Source: Spirochaetaceae bacterium | Lineage (GTDB): Bacteria; Spirochaetota; Spirochaetia; Spirochaetales_E; Spirochaetaceae_B | Reading direction: 5' to 3' | Length of the DNA: 6,198 nt | Assembly (NCBI GenBank): GCA_003249275.1 | Contig: QKJO01000126.1 | Location: forward strand, 1-6,198 | In this document: piece by piece, positions 1 through 6,175 of the stretch | How the letters are laid out: every line of letters begins with the position of its first letter | How positions within the stretch are numbered: position 1 is the first letter of the stretch | Made by a program: the position numbers and the translations under genes | The notes under the pieces: generated by a model | Seen by the model: only the letters and a program-made list of their open reading frames with translations | Databases searched by the model: none | Told to the model about the DNA's origin: nothing

Positions 1-673
1 GAAAGACCATTATAAGTCTCATTTTGACAGATTCAAGAATTGCCAGAAAGGCGCAGACAATTTCCATGATAGACTCCGGATTGATCAGGATGTCTGTAAA
101 AACAAACTCCCCCTTCTCCTCCAGCAGTTCCTGTATGAGAGTGATTTTCTCATTGACCGTAACCTCTTCATAGAGATTGACGATGGCTTCCTGAGTCAGA
201 GAGCCCATGACATTGGCAAAACTCTGCAGAAGCTCCCAGACATCCACTTCCTCCCATAGATCATCTTCATTCTCAAAGGGAAGCATACGCTGGTTTTTCT
301 TGCGTTCAATGACCCACTCTGTGGATTTTTCCTGTTCCGTCATCAGTTCGGACAGCTTTTTATACTTTTGATAGTCAATCAGCTTGGCGACCAGCTCTTC
401 CCGGGGATCTTCAATTTCATCGGAGAAATCCACCTCTACAGGAAGAAGCATTCTGGACTTGATGTAGAGAAGAGTCGCAGCCAGAAGATAGAATTCCGTA
501 ATATTTTCAAGATTGACGGCAGTGGCAAATTTCAGGAACTCCAGATACTGCTCTGTTATTGAGGAGATAGGGATGTCATAGATATTCACTTCATTTTTTT
601 TGATCAGAAAGAGCAGCAGGTCAAGGGGACCTTCAAACTGTTCCAGCTGAAAATTGACATGTTCACCGGTCAT
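1..673 (-). CDS. scpA: Segregation and condensation protein A (partial, 3' end off the window)
   Basis: ScpA is the kleisin subunit of the bacterial SMC-ScpAB condensin; it bridges the SMC heads and binds ScpB, compacting and segregating the chromosome in the cytoplasm. I translated the minus strand from the ATG at 673-671 and got 224 codons without a stop. The N-terminus has the family signature FEGPLDLLLFLIKK (about residues 14-27), followed by YDIPISSITEQYLEFL. The helix LLAATLLYIKSRMLLP follows near residues 65-80, then a charged acidic middle. The last visible stretch (FLAILESVKMRLIMVF) is the start of the C-terminal winged helix that contacts the SMC head, so perhaps 15-30 residues are missing. 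The start overlaps the end of folK by 11 bases. A GGAG lies about 12 bases upstream of the ATG, rather far, so translational coupling to folK is likely. scpB would be expected just outside the window. Confidence 0.93.
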   Translation of the reverse strand, partial: MTGEHVNFQLEQFEGPLDLLLFLIKKNEVNIYDIPISSITEQYLEFLKFATAVNLENITEFYLLAATLLYIKSRMLLPVEVDFSDEIEDPREELVAKLIDYQKYKKLSELMTEQEKSTEWVIERKKNQRMLPFENEDDLWEEVDVWELLQSFANVMGSLTQEAIVNLYEEVTVNEKITLIQELLEEKGEFVFTDILINPESIMEIVCAFLAILESVKMRLIMVF

Positions 674-1190
674 CCGTCGCACCGTCTCCCCAGAAATTCA
701 AATCTGACCTCTTTCTTATACATACAATGTCCTGGTCTCCCAGAATCTGCAATGACTTCCTGAATTCCAGATTGCAGGGGTCCTCTTCGGGATGGACTTC
801 AAGCAGGGGTGTCAGAACAAAAGCCCGGCTGTGAATTCCCGGATGGGGCAGAATCAGCCTGTCGCTCCTTATCCGTTCGTCTCCGAACAGCAGAATATCC
901 AGATCCAGGGTTCTCGGTCCTTTAAAGACTTCCCGGCTCCGGTCCCTCCCGTTCTCCGATTCGATCCTCTGAAGCTCACCCAGGAGCTGCAGGGGGCTAC
1001 CGCTGTATACCCCGGAAAACACCATATTCAGAAACCGGGGCTGATCTTCGACGATGAGAGGCGCTGTCTCCCAAAGGGAAGAATGTTCAGGGCGGTTGAG
1101 CATGCTCCGGATCGAAAACCATGCAGCTGCAAGATTCCCGAACCGGTCTCCCCGATTCGATCCAGCCCCTATATATACTGTCGCTGACAT
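663..1190 (-). CDS. folK: 2-amino-4-hydroxy-6-hydroxymethyldihydropteridine pyrophosphokinase (HPPK)
   Basis: HPPK transfers pyrophosphate from ATP to 6-hydroxymethyl-7,8-dihydropterin, the step before dihydropteroate synthase in folate synthesis, in the cytoplasm. The 175-residue product has the family motifs in order: GAGSNRGDR at residues 8-16 (usually LGSNLGD), GPRTLDLDIL at 91-100 with the two Mg-binding aspartates D96 and D98, and LPHPGIHSRAFVLTPL at 114-129. Length is a little above the roughly 160 residues of E. coli FolK. The extra residues are a polar C-terminal tail that overlaps scpA. The ATG at 1190-1188 lies 12 bases after the recA stop. No clear Shine-Dalgarno sequence precedes it, so translation may depend on coupling to recA. 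No other folate gene (folB, folP, folE) is adjacent. The leucine of the first motif is replaced by alanine, but the metal-binding and ATP motifs are intact, so I expect activity. Confidence 0.95.
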   Translation of the reverse strand: MSATVYIGAGSNRGDRFGNLAAAWFSIRSMLNRPEHSSLWETAPLIVEDQPRFLNMVFSGVYSGSPLQLLGELQRIESENGRDRSREVFKGPRTLDLDILLFGDERIRSDRLILPHPGIHSRAFVLTPLLEVHPEEDPCNLEFRKSLQILGDQDIVCIRKRSDLNFWGDGATDDR

Positions 1191-1202
1191 GGGTTCATCA
1201 TT

Positions 1203-2306
1203 TCAGAATAATTCATCATCTGAGATTTTTTCTTCGGCTTTTGTACTTTTCTTCTCAACTTTCTTTTCCTGAGGCTGAATTTTTGCCTCCGACTCCTTTA
1301 CAGGTGAAGGAAACATAATCTGCCTCAGCTGGAGCAGCAGATTGTCAGCTACCAGGGCATTTTCCTCAAGATAGGTTTTGACATTGTCCCGCCCCTGACC
1401 TATCCGTTCCTCACCCATGGAGTACCAGCTTCCGCTCTTCTGGATCAGGTTGTATTTCATGGCCGCATCCATCAGGCTGGCGCTGGATGAGATTCCCTTT
1501 CCGAAGATGATCTCCAGCTCCACCTTACGGAAGGGAGGCGCCACTTTATTCTTGACAACCTTGACTCTCACCTTGTTTCCGATGGCATCTTCCTGGCCCT
1601 TGGCTATGGTTTCGATCTTTCTGACCTCCAGTCTTACGGAGGAGTAGAATTTAAGGGCATTCCCCCCTGTGGTCGTCTCGGGGTTGCCGAACATGACGCC
1701 GATCTTCATTCTGATCTGATTGATGAAGATGAGACAGGTATTCGATTTGGAGATGATGCCGGTCAGCTTTCTCAGTGCCTGGCTCATAAGCCTGGCCTGA
1801 AGACCTACATGAGAGTCTCCCATATCCCCTTCGATTTCGGCACGGGGAGTCAGCGCGGCGACCGAGTCCACAACAATAATATCGACAGCCCCGGATCTGA
1901 CGAGTGACTCTGTAATCTCCAGAGACTGCTCACCGGTGTCGGGCTGGGAAACCCAGAGATCGTCCACCTTGACGCCCAGACCTCTGGCATACACCGGGTC
2001 AAGCGCATGCTCCGCGTCGATGAAAGCGGCGATCCCGCCCCTCTTCTGCGCCTCGGCAATGGCATGGAGGGCCAGAGTGGTCTTTCCTGAAGATTCAGGC
2101 CCGTAGATCTCGATGATTCTGCCTTTGGGATATCCGCCCACACCCAGAGCCTCGTCCAGCAGAATGGAACCGGAAGGAATGGAAGCGATTTCCAGGTGGG
2201 GCTGATCCCCCATCTTCATAATGGAACCCTTTCCGAACTGTTTCTCTATCTGAAGACGGGCCGCCTCAATCGCCTTCAATTTATCTTCTGAATTTTTGTC
2301 CGACAT
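1203..2306 (-). CDS. recA: Recombinase RecA
   Basis: RecA forms ATP-dependent filaments on single-stranded DNA, drives homology search and strand exchange, and triggers LexA self-cleavage where LexA exists. The 367-residue product is full length. Visible elements are the N-terminal polymerisation region with [12 protein letters not shown] (22-33), Walker A GPESSGKT (69-76), the catalytic glutamate E98 in [10 protein letters not shown], Walker B IIVVDS (143-148), loop L1 around 157-170, and loop L2 [17 protein letters not shown] (194-210) followed by [10 protein letters not shown]. The C-terminal domain carries [10 protein letters not shown] and [15 protein letters not shown], then a Lys/Glu-rich tail ending DDELF, the acidic tail known to modulate RecA activity. 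There is no intein and no disrupted motif. The ATG at 2306 has a strong Shine-Dalgarno 6 bases upstream. folK follows after 12 bases and scpA overlaps folK, so the three are probably co-transcribed. recX, often next to recA in other bacteria, is not here. Confidence 0.99.
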   Translation of the reverse strand: MSDKNSEDKLKAIEAARLQIEKQFGKGSIMKMGDQPHLEIASIPSGSILLDEALGVGGYPKGRIIEIYGPESSGKTTLALHAIAEAQKRGGIAAFIDAEHALDPVYARGLGVKVDDLWVSQPDTGEQSLEITESLVRSGAVDIIVVDSVAALTPRAEIEGDMGDSHVGLQARLMSQALRKLTGIISKSNTCLIFINQIRMKIGVMFGNPETTTGGNALKFYSSVRLEVRKIETIAKGQEDAIGNKVRVKVVKNKVAPPFRKVELEIIFGKGISSSASLMDAAMKYNLIQKSGSWYSMGEERIGQGRDNVKTYLEENALVADNLLLQLRQIMFPSPVKESEAKIQPQEKKVEKKSTKAEEKISDDELF

Positions 2307-2311
2307 AATCG

Positions 2312-2318
2312 TCCTCCC
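2312..2318 (-). promoter_or_regulatory. Ribosome binding site of recA
   Basis: The minus strand reads GGGAGGA here, with 6 bases between GGAGG and the ATG at 2306. This near-perfect Shine-Dalgarno fixes the recA start and is among the strongest in the window. Confidence 0.85.
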
Positions 2319-2327
2319 GGAATCTCT

Positions 2328-2376
2328 GGATTAACAGAATTTTATTAGTGATTCTTTCCAAGGATACTGTAAATCC
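2328..2376. repeat. Inverted repeat framing the recA promoter (possible operator)
   Basis: Arms GGATTAACAG (2328-2337) and CTGTAAATCC (2367-2376) on the plus strand pair at 9 of 10 positions, with 29 bases between them. The upstream arm covers the candidate -35 hexamer and the downstream arm lies at the predicted transcription start. This layout would suit a repressor that binds two half-sites or loops DNA. If transcription began further upstream, the arms could instead pair in the recA leader. There is no match to the E. coli or Bacillus SOS boxes. It could be chance in AT-rich DNA. Confidence 0.35.
2344..2373 (-). promoter_or_regulatory. Candidate sigma-70-type promoter of recA-folK-scpA
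   Basis: On the minus strand a -35-like TTTACA (2373-2368, 5 of 6 matches to TTGACA) is followed after 18 bases by ACTAAT (2349-2344, 4 of 6 matches to TATAAT). Transcription would start near 2337, giving a leader of about 30 bases that contains the recA Shine-Dalgarno. The placement is sensible but the -10 is weak and the region is AT-rich, so this is a candidate only. No convincing terminator separates recA from the upstream TPR gene, so read-through from the cassette is also possible. Confidence 0.45.
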
Positions 2377-2463
2377 CAAACTGCTGATTCATTCATTTTT
2401 ACATAAAAGCAGGCAAAAGAAGAATACTACACATCCGTTTAGAGGACTATAGCAGATAATGGC

Positions 2464-3558
2464 TCAGGGTTCAATAATATTTCTGACCGAAGTGATTCTG
2501 ATCCTGAACCTTGTTTTATCCAGGACCTCTATCTGCCCCAGTACTTCGAGAGGAAGGGAACTGTCCAGACGGACCTGAAAATCAGTATAGGAGGGAACGA
2601 TCCCTTCCAGAACCCGGGCCGTTTCATAACCGACAAGAAAATCAAAGCTCATTCCCGGATCGTTCATCTTGAGATTGGACATCCTGCCCTTCCAGCGGAT
2701 AAAACACCGGTCATAAAGGTAGGGATTCTCAGAAACGCTGGCGTAGTCAAAAATATTTTCAAAGGATGTGAAATCAGGTGTCTTAAGATAACCTTCCAGA
2801 ATTCTGGCTCTCTGTTTTGCCGGTTCCGACGCATTGGAGTATATGATTCTGTTGATTTCTGAACGGGCTCTGTTGTCGTCGTAGCTGTCGAAATAGGCCT
2901 GGGCAGACTTCAGACTGCTGAGAATCTGATCCTCGCTCAGATTGAAAATAAATCCCTGGGGATTCTCATCCGTCAGTTTCTCCTTTTTCAGATCCTGAAA
3001 CATATAGGAGAGATTTTCTCTGGAGGGAACATCCCGTTCATTCAGAAAATCGGCAATTCTGTCCCGCTGAACAAAGATGCCGCCGGCGGCAGCCGCCAGG
3101 ATGAGAACTCCCGGCCACCAGAGAGGAAGACTCTTCCTGAGAACCGGCAGATAGGGCCGGAATCTGTTCTTCTGCAGAAAAAGATCCAGTTCCTCTGTGT
3201 CTGAGATCTTTCTGATTCTGTCCAGACCCCTTTTGGCGGCCTTGCAGGTGGAATCGATATCCAGGATTCCAAGCCAGAGCCGGACGGCCTCGGTCGTATC
3301 TTTCTTCTGCAGCGCCAGAACGGCCAGATAAAGCCGCGGGTCCACTGCCGTTCTGTTGACCTGTACGGCTCTTTTAAGATAGGTATCCGCACCGCCCCTG
3401 TCGCCGTTTCTCAGACAGGCAATCCCGAGAATATAATAAAACTGATAATTTTCAAGAAACAGGGGAACCTTTGGCTCCAGCATGCTGATGACCCTGCCGT
3501 CATGCCCGGCCCTGAGGTATCTGTAAGCTTTTTTGAGCGTCTTATTGTATATTTTCAT
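2464..3558 (-). CDS. Single-pass membrane protein with cytoplasmic TPR repeats, family not recognised
   Basis: The 364-residue product has three parts. Residues 1-130 are helical with at least two tetratricopeptide-like repeats (about 38-71, including YYILGIACLRNGDRGGADTYL, and about 74-104). Residues 145-163 form one hydrophobic segment (LPLWWPGVLILAAAAGGIFV) flanked by basic residues. Residues 170-364 are a soluble domain, helical first and probably beta-rich at the end. There is no cleavable signal peptide; the more basic N-terminal flank suggests TPRs in the cytoplasm and the C-terminal domain outside the inner membrane. TPRs normally bind partner proteins. The ATG at 3558 lies 17 bases inside the previous gene, with no good Shine-Dalgarno sequence, so translational coupling is likely. 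It is the last gene of the three-gene cassette; recA follows after 157 bases. No enzymatic motif is seen and I cannot name the C-terminal domain. Confidence 0.82.
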   Translation of the reverse strand: MKIYNKTLKKAYRYLRAGHDGRVISMLEPKVPLFLENYQFYYILGIACLRNGDRGGADTYLKRAVQVNRTAVDPRLYLAVLALQKKDTTEAVRLWLGILDIDSTCKAAKRGLDRIRKISDTEELDLFLQKNRFRPYLPVLRKSLPLWWPGVLILAAAAGGIFVQRDRIADFLNERDVPSRENLSYMFQDLKKEKLTDENPQGFIFNLSEDQILSSLKSAQAYFDSYDDNRARSEINRIIYSNASEPAKQRARILEGYLKTPDFTSFENIFDYASVSENPYLYDRCFIRWKGRMSNLKMNDPGMSFDFLVGYETARVLEGIVPSYTDFQVRLDSSLPLEVLGQIEVLDKTRFRIRITSVRNIIEP

Positions 3559-4558
3559 AGTGGGACAGTTTCTGCTTCAATTTCTCCAGTTCATCTGTGT
3601 AGTACTCAATCTGTGAATTATATACCGGATCATCTTTCTGTAGAAGAGAATTAAGTTCATCCACTATTTTATCAATCAGCTCCAGATCATACTGGAGAGC
3701 ATAGTTCAGAATCAGTTCCTTGTCATTTTTCACTGAGGCCGGCGCTGCCGCCGCGGCTGAGGAGGTACCGGATGAGAGTACAGGTCCGCCTGCTGTCAGG
3801 GCGTACTGTACCGCGATCTCCGTTCCCGGCGGCAGGGAAACGGGATTGTAGTAGACAGCTGCGGCTGAATCGTTTATCGAATAGGGCAGAAGAGAGAAAT
3901 CTCTCCCCTCTTTCAGGCTGAAGTCCCATCCGCTGTCATTGATCCTTTTCCAGTTTGCAAAGATCAGCTGGTCCGGTTTTCTGTCGCCCAGGGGTGTAAA
4001 TGTCAGCTGACTGCCGGAATCGGCATCGGGAAAAGTACCCCAGTACCCGGGAACATTCGTCCCTGACCATCCCCGTTCCGAGTTGACGGGATCGGTTCCG
4101 TTGATTGAAAAATCAGGGCCGTCGGCGTTATTGTAGGTATCAATAAGGTTTTTAAGCCCCACAGAAATATAATTTTTCGACAGATTCCTGACCGTTACCG
4201 TGATTCGGAATCCCTTAATTTTGTGATCCGTCTGAATCGACTGGGTGACATGCAGGACATTGTTGCTCCAGTGGGCAACGATGAGTCCGGGATGTTCCTC
4301 CACATACTGGCTGAAAAAAGTGTTTTTCTGCAGGCGGTAGATTCTGTTATCGAGAATCAGATCCATGTAGGAGGTCCTGTTGTCCCGGTCCTCAAACAAG
4401 GGTCTCAATTTTTCATTCTGATTATAGTAGAGACTCCAGACTCCGTCCTTTTCATTGAATATCATTTTGGACGAATTGTCTTTGACCTCGGTTGCGGAAA
4501 GAGAGGCAGATGCTGCACCGGTCAGTATGAACAGGAAGAGAAGTCTGAGTTTATTCAT
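3542..4558 (-). CDS. Secreted protein with C-terminal helical tail, family not recognised
   Basis: The 338-residue product begins with a typical signal peptide (MNKLRLLFLFILTGAASASLSA), cleaved probably after A18 or A22. It has no lipobox cysteine, so it should be a soluble periplasmic or surface protein. Residues about 30-258 alternate short hydrophobic and polar stretches with many aromatic, Asn, Asp and Gly residues, including FRITVTVRNLSKNYISVGLK (117-136). This looks like a beta-sandwich, which is inference. A low-complexity Ser/Ala linker (SSGTSSAAAAAPAS, 262-275) leads to two charged helices, 280-308 and 313-335, likely a helical hairpin or coiled coil. The start overlaps the preceding TPR gene by 8 bases and has a clear GGAGG. 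The stop lies inside the next gene. The tail resembles the coiled-coil end of the upstream product, so the two may interact. I recognise no catalytic motif and do not assign a function. Confidence 0.8.
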   Translation of the reverse strand: MNKLRLLFLFILTGAASASLSATEVKDNSSKMIFNEKDGVWSLYYNQNEKLRPLFEDRDNRTSYMDLILDNRIYRLQKNTFFSQYVEEHPGLIVAHWSNNVLHVTQSIQTDHKIKGFRITVTVRNLSKNYISVGLKNLIDTYNNADGPDFSINGTDPVNSERGWSGTNVPGYWGTFPDADSGSQLTFTPLGDRKPDQLIFANWKRINDSGWDFSLKEGRDFSLLPYSINDSAAAVYYNPVSLPPGTEIAVQYALTAGGPVLSSGTSSAAAAAPASVKNDKELILNYALQYDLELIDKIVDELNSLLQKDDPVYNSQIEYYTDELEKLKQKLSHYENIQ

Positions 4559-5363
4559 CCGATGATCCTCCGGTCTGACTTTTCAGGAGTTTTTCCTTCA
4601 GGAGCAGGGACTCTTCTTTCAGCTCCAGAAGTTTAATCCTGTTATCGTAGATCTCTTTGGTCCGGGTCAATTCTATCAGCTTGCTCTGATAGACCGCCAG
4701 AGCCTGATTGAACTCTTTTTCCTTCTGTTCATAGTCACTGGAACTCTTCAGGAATTCCTCATGGCTCCACTGCAGCAGCTTCAGGAGCTCCTCCTCCCTG
4801 TATCGGTATTCGATCAGAGAGAGCCTGTATCGGGCCGCTTCTGTTTTGACGCTTCGGGGATAATCATCCAGAAGGCTGTTGTATATTTCCGAGGCTTCAT
4901 CAAAACGGCCCAGAAAGTAGAGAGACTCAGCGATCCAGAAAAGACTGCTCGGATAGAAGGGGCTATTGGGATAGCTTGTGAGGAATGAGGAATAGTAATG
5001 GATTGTCTTGTCATACTCTTCCTGAAGAAAGAGGATTCTTCCCTTGTAATACCTGGCATAGACATTCAGCTGATGACCGGGATAGCTGATGAGGTAGTCT
5101 TCCAGCAGCTCGGATGCCGTGACCAGGTCATCGGTCTCCAGAGCACAACGGGCCATCCAGTACTCGGCATCACCATGGAACTTGATCGAATCAGGATCAT
5201 CCAGCACCGCCTGAAAGAGACGGGCCGACTGTTTGTATTGGGCAACCTTGAAAAGATCAAGACCGTACATAAATTCATCCTGAAGCGGTTCTCCCGCTGA
5301 CAGAAACTGAACCGCCGTAAAAAACAGGGTGAGCAGAGTTATTCGTGTAACTTTCCATTTCAT
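4551..5363 (-). CDS. Secreted TPR protein with C-terminal coiled coil (YbgF/BamD-like repeats)
   Basis: The 270-residue product has a signal peptide (MKWKVTRITLLTLFFTAV, then QFLSA), cleaved likely after LSA near residue 23. There is no lipobox cysteine. About four tetratricopeptide repeats follow, near residues 29-56, 63-96, 100-133 and 138-170. They have the spacing and the 'YP' ends typical of YbgF/CpoB- and BamD-type envelope repeats, for example FDEASEIYNSLLDDYP. Residues about 187-262 are a long charged helix rich in Glu, Lys and Leu, probably a coiled coil. E. coli CpoB has the opposite order, coiled coil first. I chose the ATG at 5363 over an in-frame GTG at 5378. The ATG has a GAGG 9 bases upstream and leaves a clean signal peptide, while the GTG has no ribosome site at a useful distance. 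It heads the three-gene cassette, 67 bases after rpe. A scaffold in the periplasm is likely; the exact partner is unknown. Confidence 0.85.
   Translation of the reverse strand: MKWKVTRITLLTLFFTAVQFLSAGEPLQDEFMYGLDLFKVAQYKQSARLFQAVLDDPDSIKFHGDAEYWMARCALETDDLVTASELLEDYLISYPGHQLNVYARYYKGRILFLQEEYDKTIHYYSSFLTSYPNSPFYPSSLFWIAESLYFLGRFDEASEIYNSLLDDYPRSVKTEAARYRLSLIEYRYREEELLKLLQWSHEEFLKSSSDYEQKEKEFNQALAVYQSKLIELTRTKEIYDNRIKLLELKEESLLLKEKLLKSQTGGSSDE
4567..4571 (-). promoter_or_regulatory. Ribosome binding site of the second cassette gene
   Basis: GGAGG on the minus strand ends 8 bases before the ATG at 4558. It lies within the last codons of the upstream TPR gene (which encode Gly-Gly), so ribosomes ending that gene at 4551 are placed to re-initiate on the overlapping start. 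Confidence 0.75.
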
Positions 5364-5372
5364 CAGACAATA

Positions 5373-5377
5373 CCTCA
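5373..5377 (-). promoter_or_regulatory. Ribosome binding site deciding the start of the first cassette gene
   Basis: The minus strand reads TGAGG here, 9 bases before the ATG at 5363. It overlaps the alternative GTG codon at 5378-5376, which argues that the GTG belongs to the ribosome site region and is not the start. Confidence 0.6.
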
Positions 5378-5430
5378 CGCTTCAAACATCGGTATCCTGC
5401 TGCTAAAAGTGAAACACCTTTCCGTCCTGG

Positions 5431-6102
5431 CTAGCAGTTTTTCAGATAGGAAACTTCAGCGGCAGGATCTTCCGCGCCGAAAAAGGCTGAACCGGCTACA
5501 AATACGTCAATCCCCGCCTCTTTTGTCTCCCTGATCGTGGTGCGGTTGACTCCTCCGTCAACGGAAATATCATAGCTCAGACCCAGTTCTTTTCTGAGTC
5601 CGTCAAGGGCTCTGACTTTCTCAAGACATTCGGGAATCAGCGACTGCCCGCCGTAACCGGGATTGACGGTCATGATAAGGACCAGATCGAGAAAGGGAAG
5701 AAGTTCCCGTATTTGAGATACCGGCGTGGAGGGGACCAGTGATATTCCGGCTTTGGCTCCGCCGCTTTTAATCATCTGAATGATCCTGTGCGCATGCACA
5801 ACGGCCTCTATATGGAATGTGATGAAGTCGGATCCCGCATTCAGAAACGACTGGATATGATTTTCCGGTTTCTCGATCATGAGATGAACATCCAGAGGGA
5901 GTTCGGTTATCCCCTTTACCGCCTTGACCATCTGGGCACCGAAAGTGATTTCGGGTACGAAAGAACCGTCCATAACATCCATATGGACCCAGTCGGCTCC
6001 CGCGGATTCAATGAGTCTGATCCCTTTTTTTATATTTGAGAAATCAGCGGCCAGTATGGATGGTGCACATCTGTATTTTTTTTTCATATATTCATTATAC
6101 AT
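5431..6102 (-). CDS. rpe: Ribulose-phosphate 3-epimerase
   Basis: Rpe interconverts D-ribulose 5-phosphate and D-xylulose 5-phosphate in the pentose phosphate pathway, as a cytoplasmic TIM-barrel metalloenzyme. Numbered from the ATG at 6102 (223 residues), the family elements are: APSILAADF with Ser15; HMDVMDGSFVPEITFG with metal ligands His40 and Asp42; DVHLMIEKPE with His73; NPGYGGQ at 147-153; VDGGVN with Asp182, the second acid/base residue; and GSAFFG at 204-209 for phosphate binding. Two starts are plausible. The ATG at 6102 has a GGG 4 bases upstream. The ATG at 6087 gives 218 residues starting MKKKYRCAPSIL, closest to the usual family N-terminus, but has no ribosome site. The frame stays open to an ATG at 6183, but those 27 residues do not look like Rpe. 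A run of nine A follows the 6087 ATG. The TPR cassette begins 67 bases downstream. Confidence 0.96.
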   Translation of the reverse strand: MYNEYMKKKYRCAPSILAADFSNIKKGIRLIESAGADWVHMDVMDGSFVPEITFGAQMVKAVKGITELPLDVHLMIEKPENHIQSFLNAGSDFITFHIEAVVHAHRIIQMIKSGGAKAGISLVPSTPVSQIRELLPFLDLVLIMTVNPGYGGQSLIPECLEKVRALDGLRKELGLSYDISVDGGVNRTTIRETKEAGIDVFVAGSAFFGAEDPAAEVSYLKNC

Positions 6103-6121
6103 TTTTCCCTTTTTTTGTAAA
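6094..6121 (-). promoter_or_regulatory. Candidate sigma-70-type promoter of rpe
   Basis: The minus strand has TTTACA (6121-6116, 5 of 6 matches to the -35 consensus), 16 bases, then a perfect TATAAT (6099-6094). The A of the ATG at 6087 lies 7 bases past the -10, where transcription would normally start. If used, this promoter would give a nearly leaderless rpe message beginning at or next to the 6087 ATG and would exclude the 6102 start. The same -35 hexamer occurs before recA. AT-rich sequence makes chance matches easier. Confidence 0.5.
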
Positions 6122-6130
6122 ACATGAATC

Positions 6131-6142
6131 AAATCGCGATTT
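6131..6142. promoter_or_regulatory. 12-bp perfect palindrome upstream of rpe (possible operator)
   Basis: AAATCGCGATTT is a perfect 12-base palindrome. Counted from the predicted start at 6087 it spans about -44 to -55, just upstream of the -35, a usual place for an activator site. I cannot assign a regulator. Confidence 0.3.
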
Positions 6143-6165
6143 TTACCAATTCCATCAATTTCATG

Positions 6166-6175
6166 ATTCCGGAAT
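6166..6175. promoter_or_regulatory. 10-bp perfect palindrome at the window's right end
   Basis: ATTCCGGAAT is a perfect palindrome about 24 bases beyond the first one, in the region before rpe. The rest of 6103-6198 holds nothing I can identify: no gene end and no terminator is visible before the window edge. A ten-base palindrome can easily arise by chance. Confidence 0.2.

Noticed and set aside
792..1187. 131-codon open frame on the plus strand opposite folK
   Set aside because: It lies antisense within folK, which has full family motifs; the translation shows no recognisable domain and no ribosome site was apparent.
2397..2408. TTTTACATAAAA near-palindrome as a terminator after the membrane TPR gene
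   Set aside because: The stem is five A/T pairs with a two-base loop, too weak for a terminator, and AT-rich sequence makes it likely by chance.
2307..2463. Known SOS box before recA (CTGT-N8-ACAG, GAAC-N4-GTTC or TTTG-N5-CAAA)
   Set aside because: I read both strands and found no full match; TTTGGGATTTACA fits only half of the last motif.
4223..4636. 137-codon open frame on the plus strand across two cassette genes
   Set aside because: It is antisense to genes with signal peptides, ribosome sites and TPR repeats, and shows no domain of its own.
5364..5378. Earlier GTG start for the first cassette gene
   Set aside because: It has no Shine-Dalgarno sequence at a useful distance and would put extra residues before a clean signal peptide; the ATG at 5363 has GAGG 9 bases upstream.
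5400..5437. Inverted repeat CTGCTA/TAGCAG after the rpe stop as a terminator
   Set aside because: The arms are only 6 bases with a 26-base loop, and no T run follows on the minus strand.
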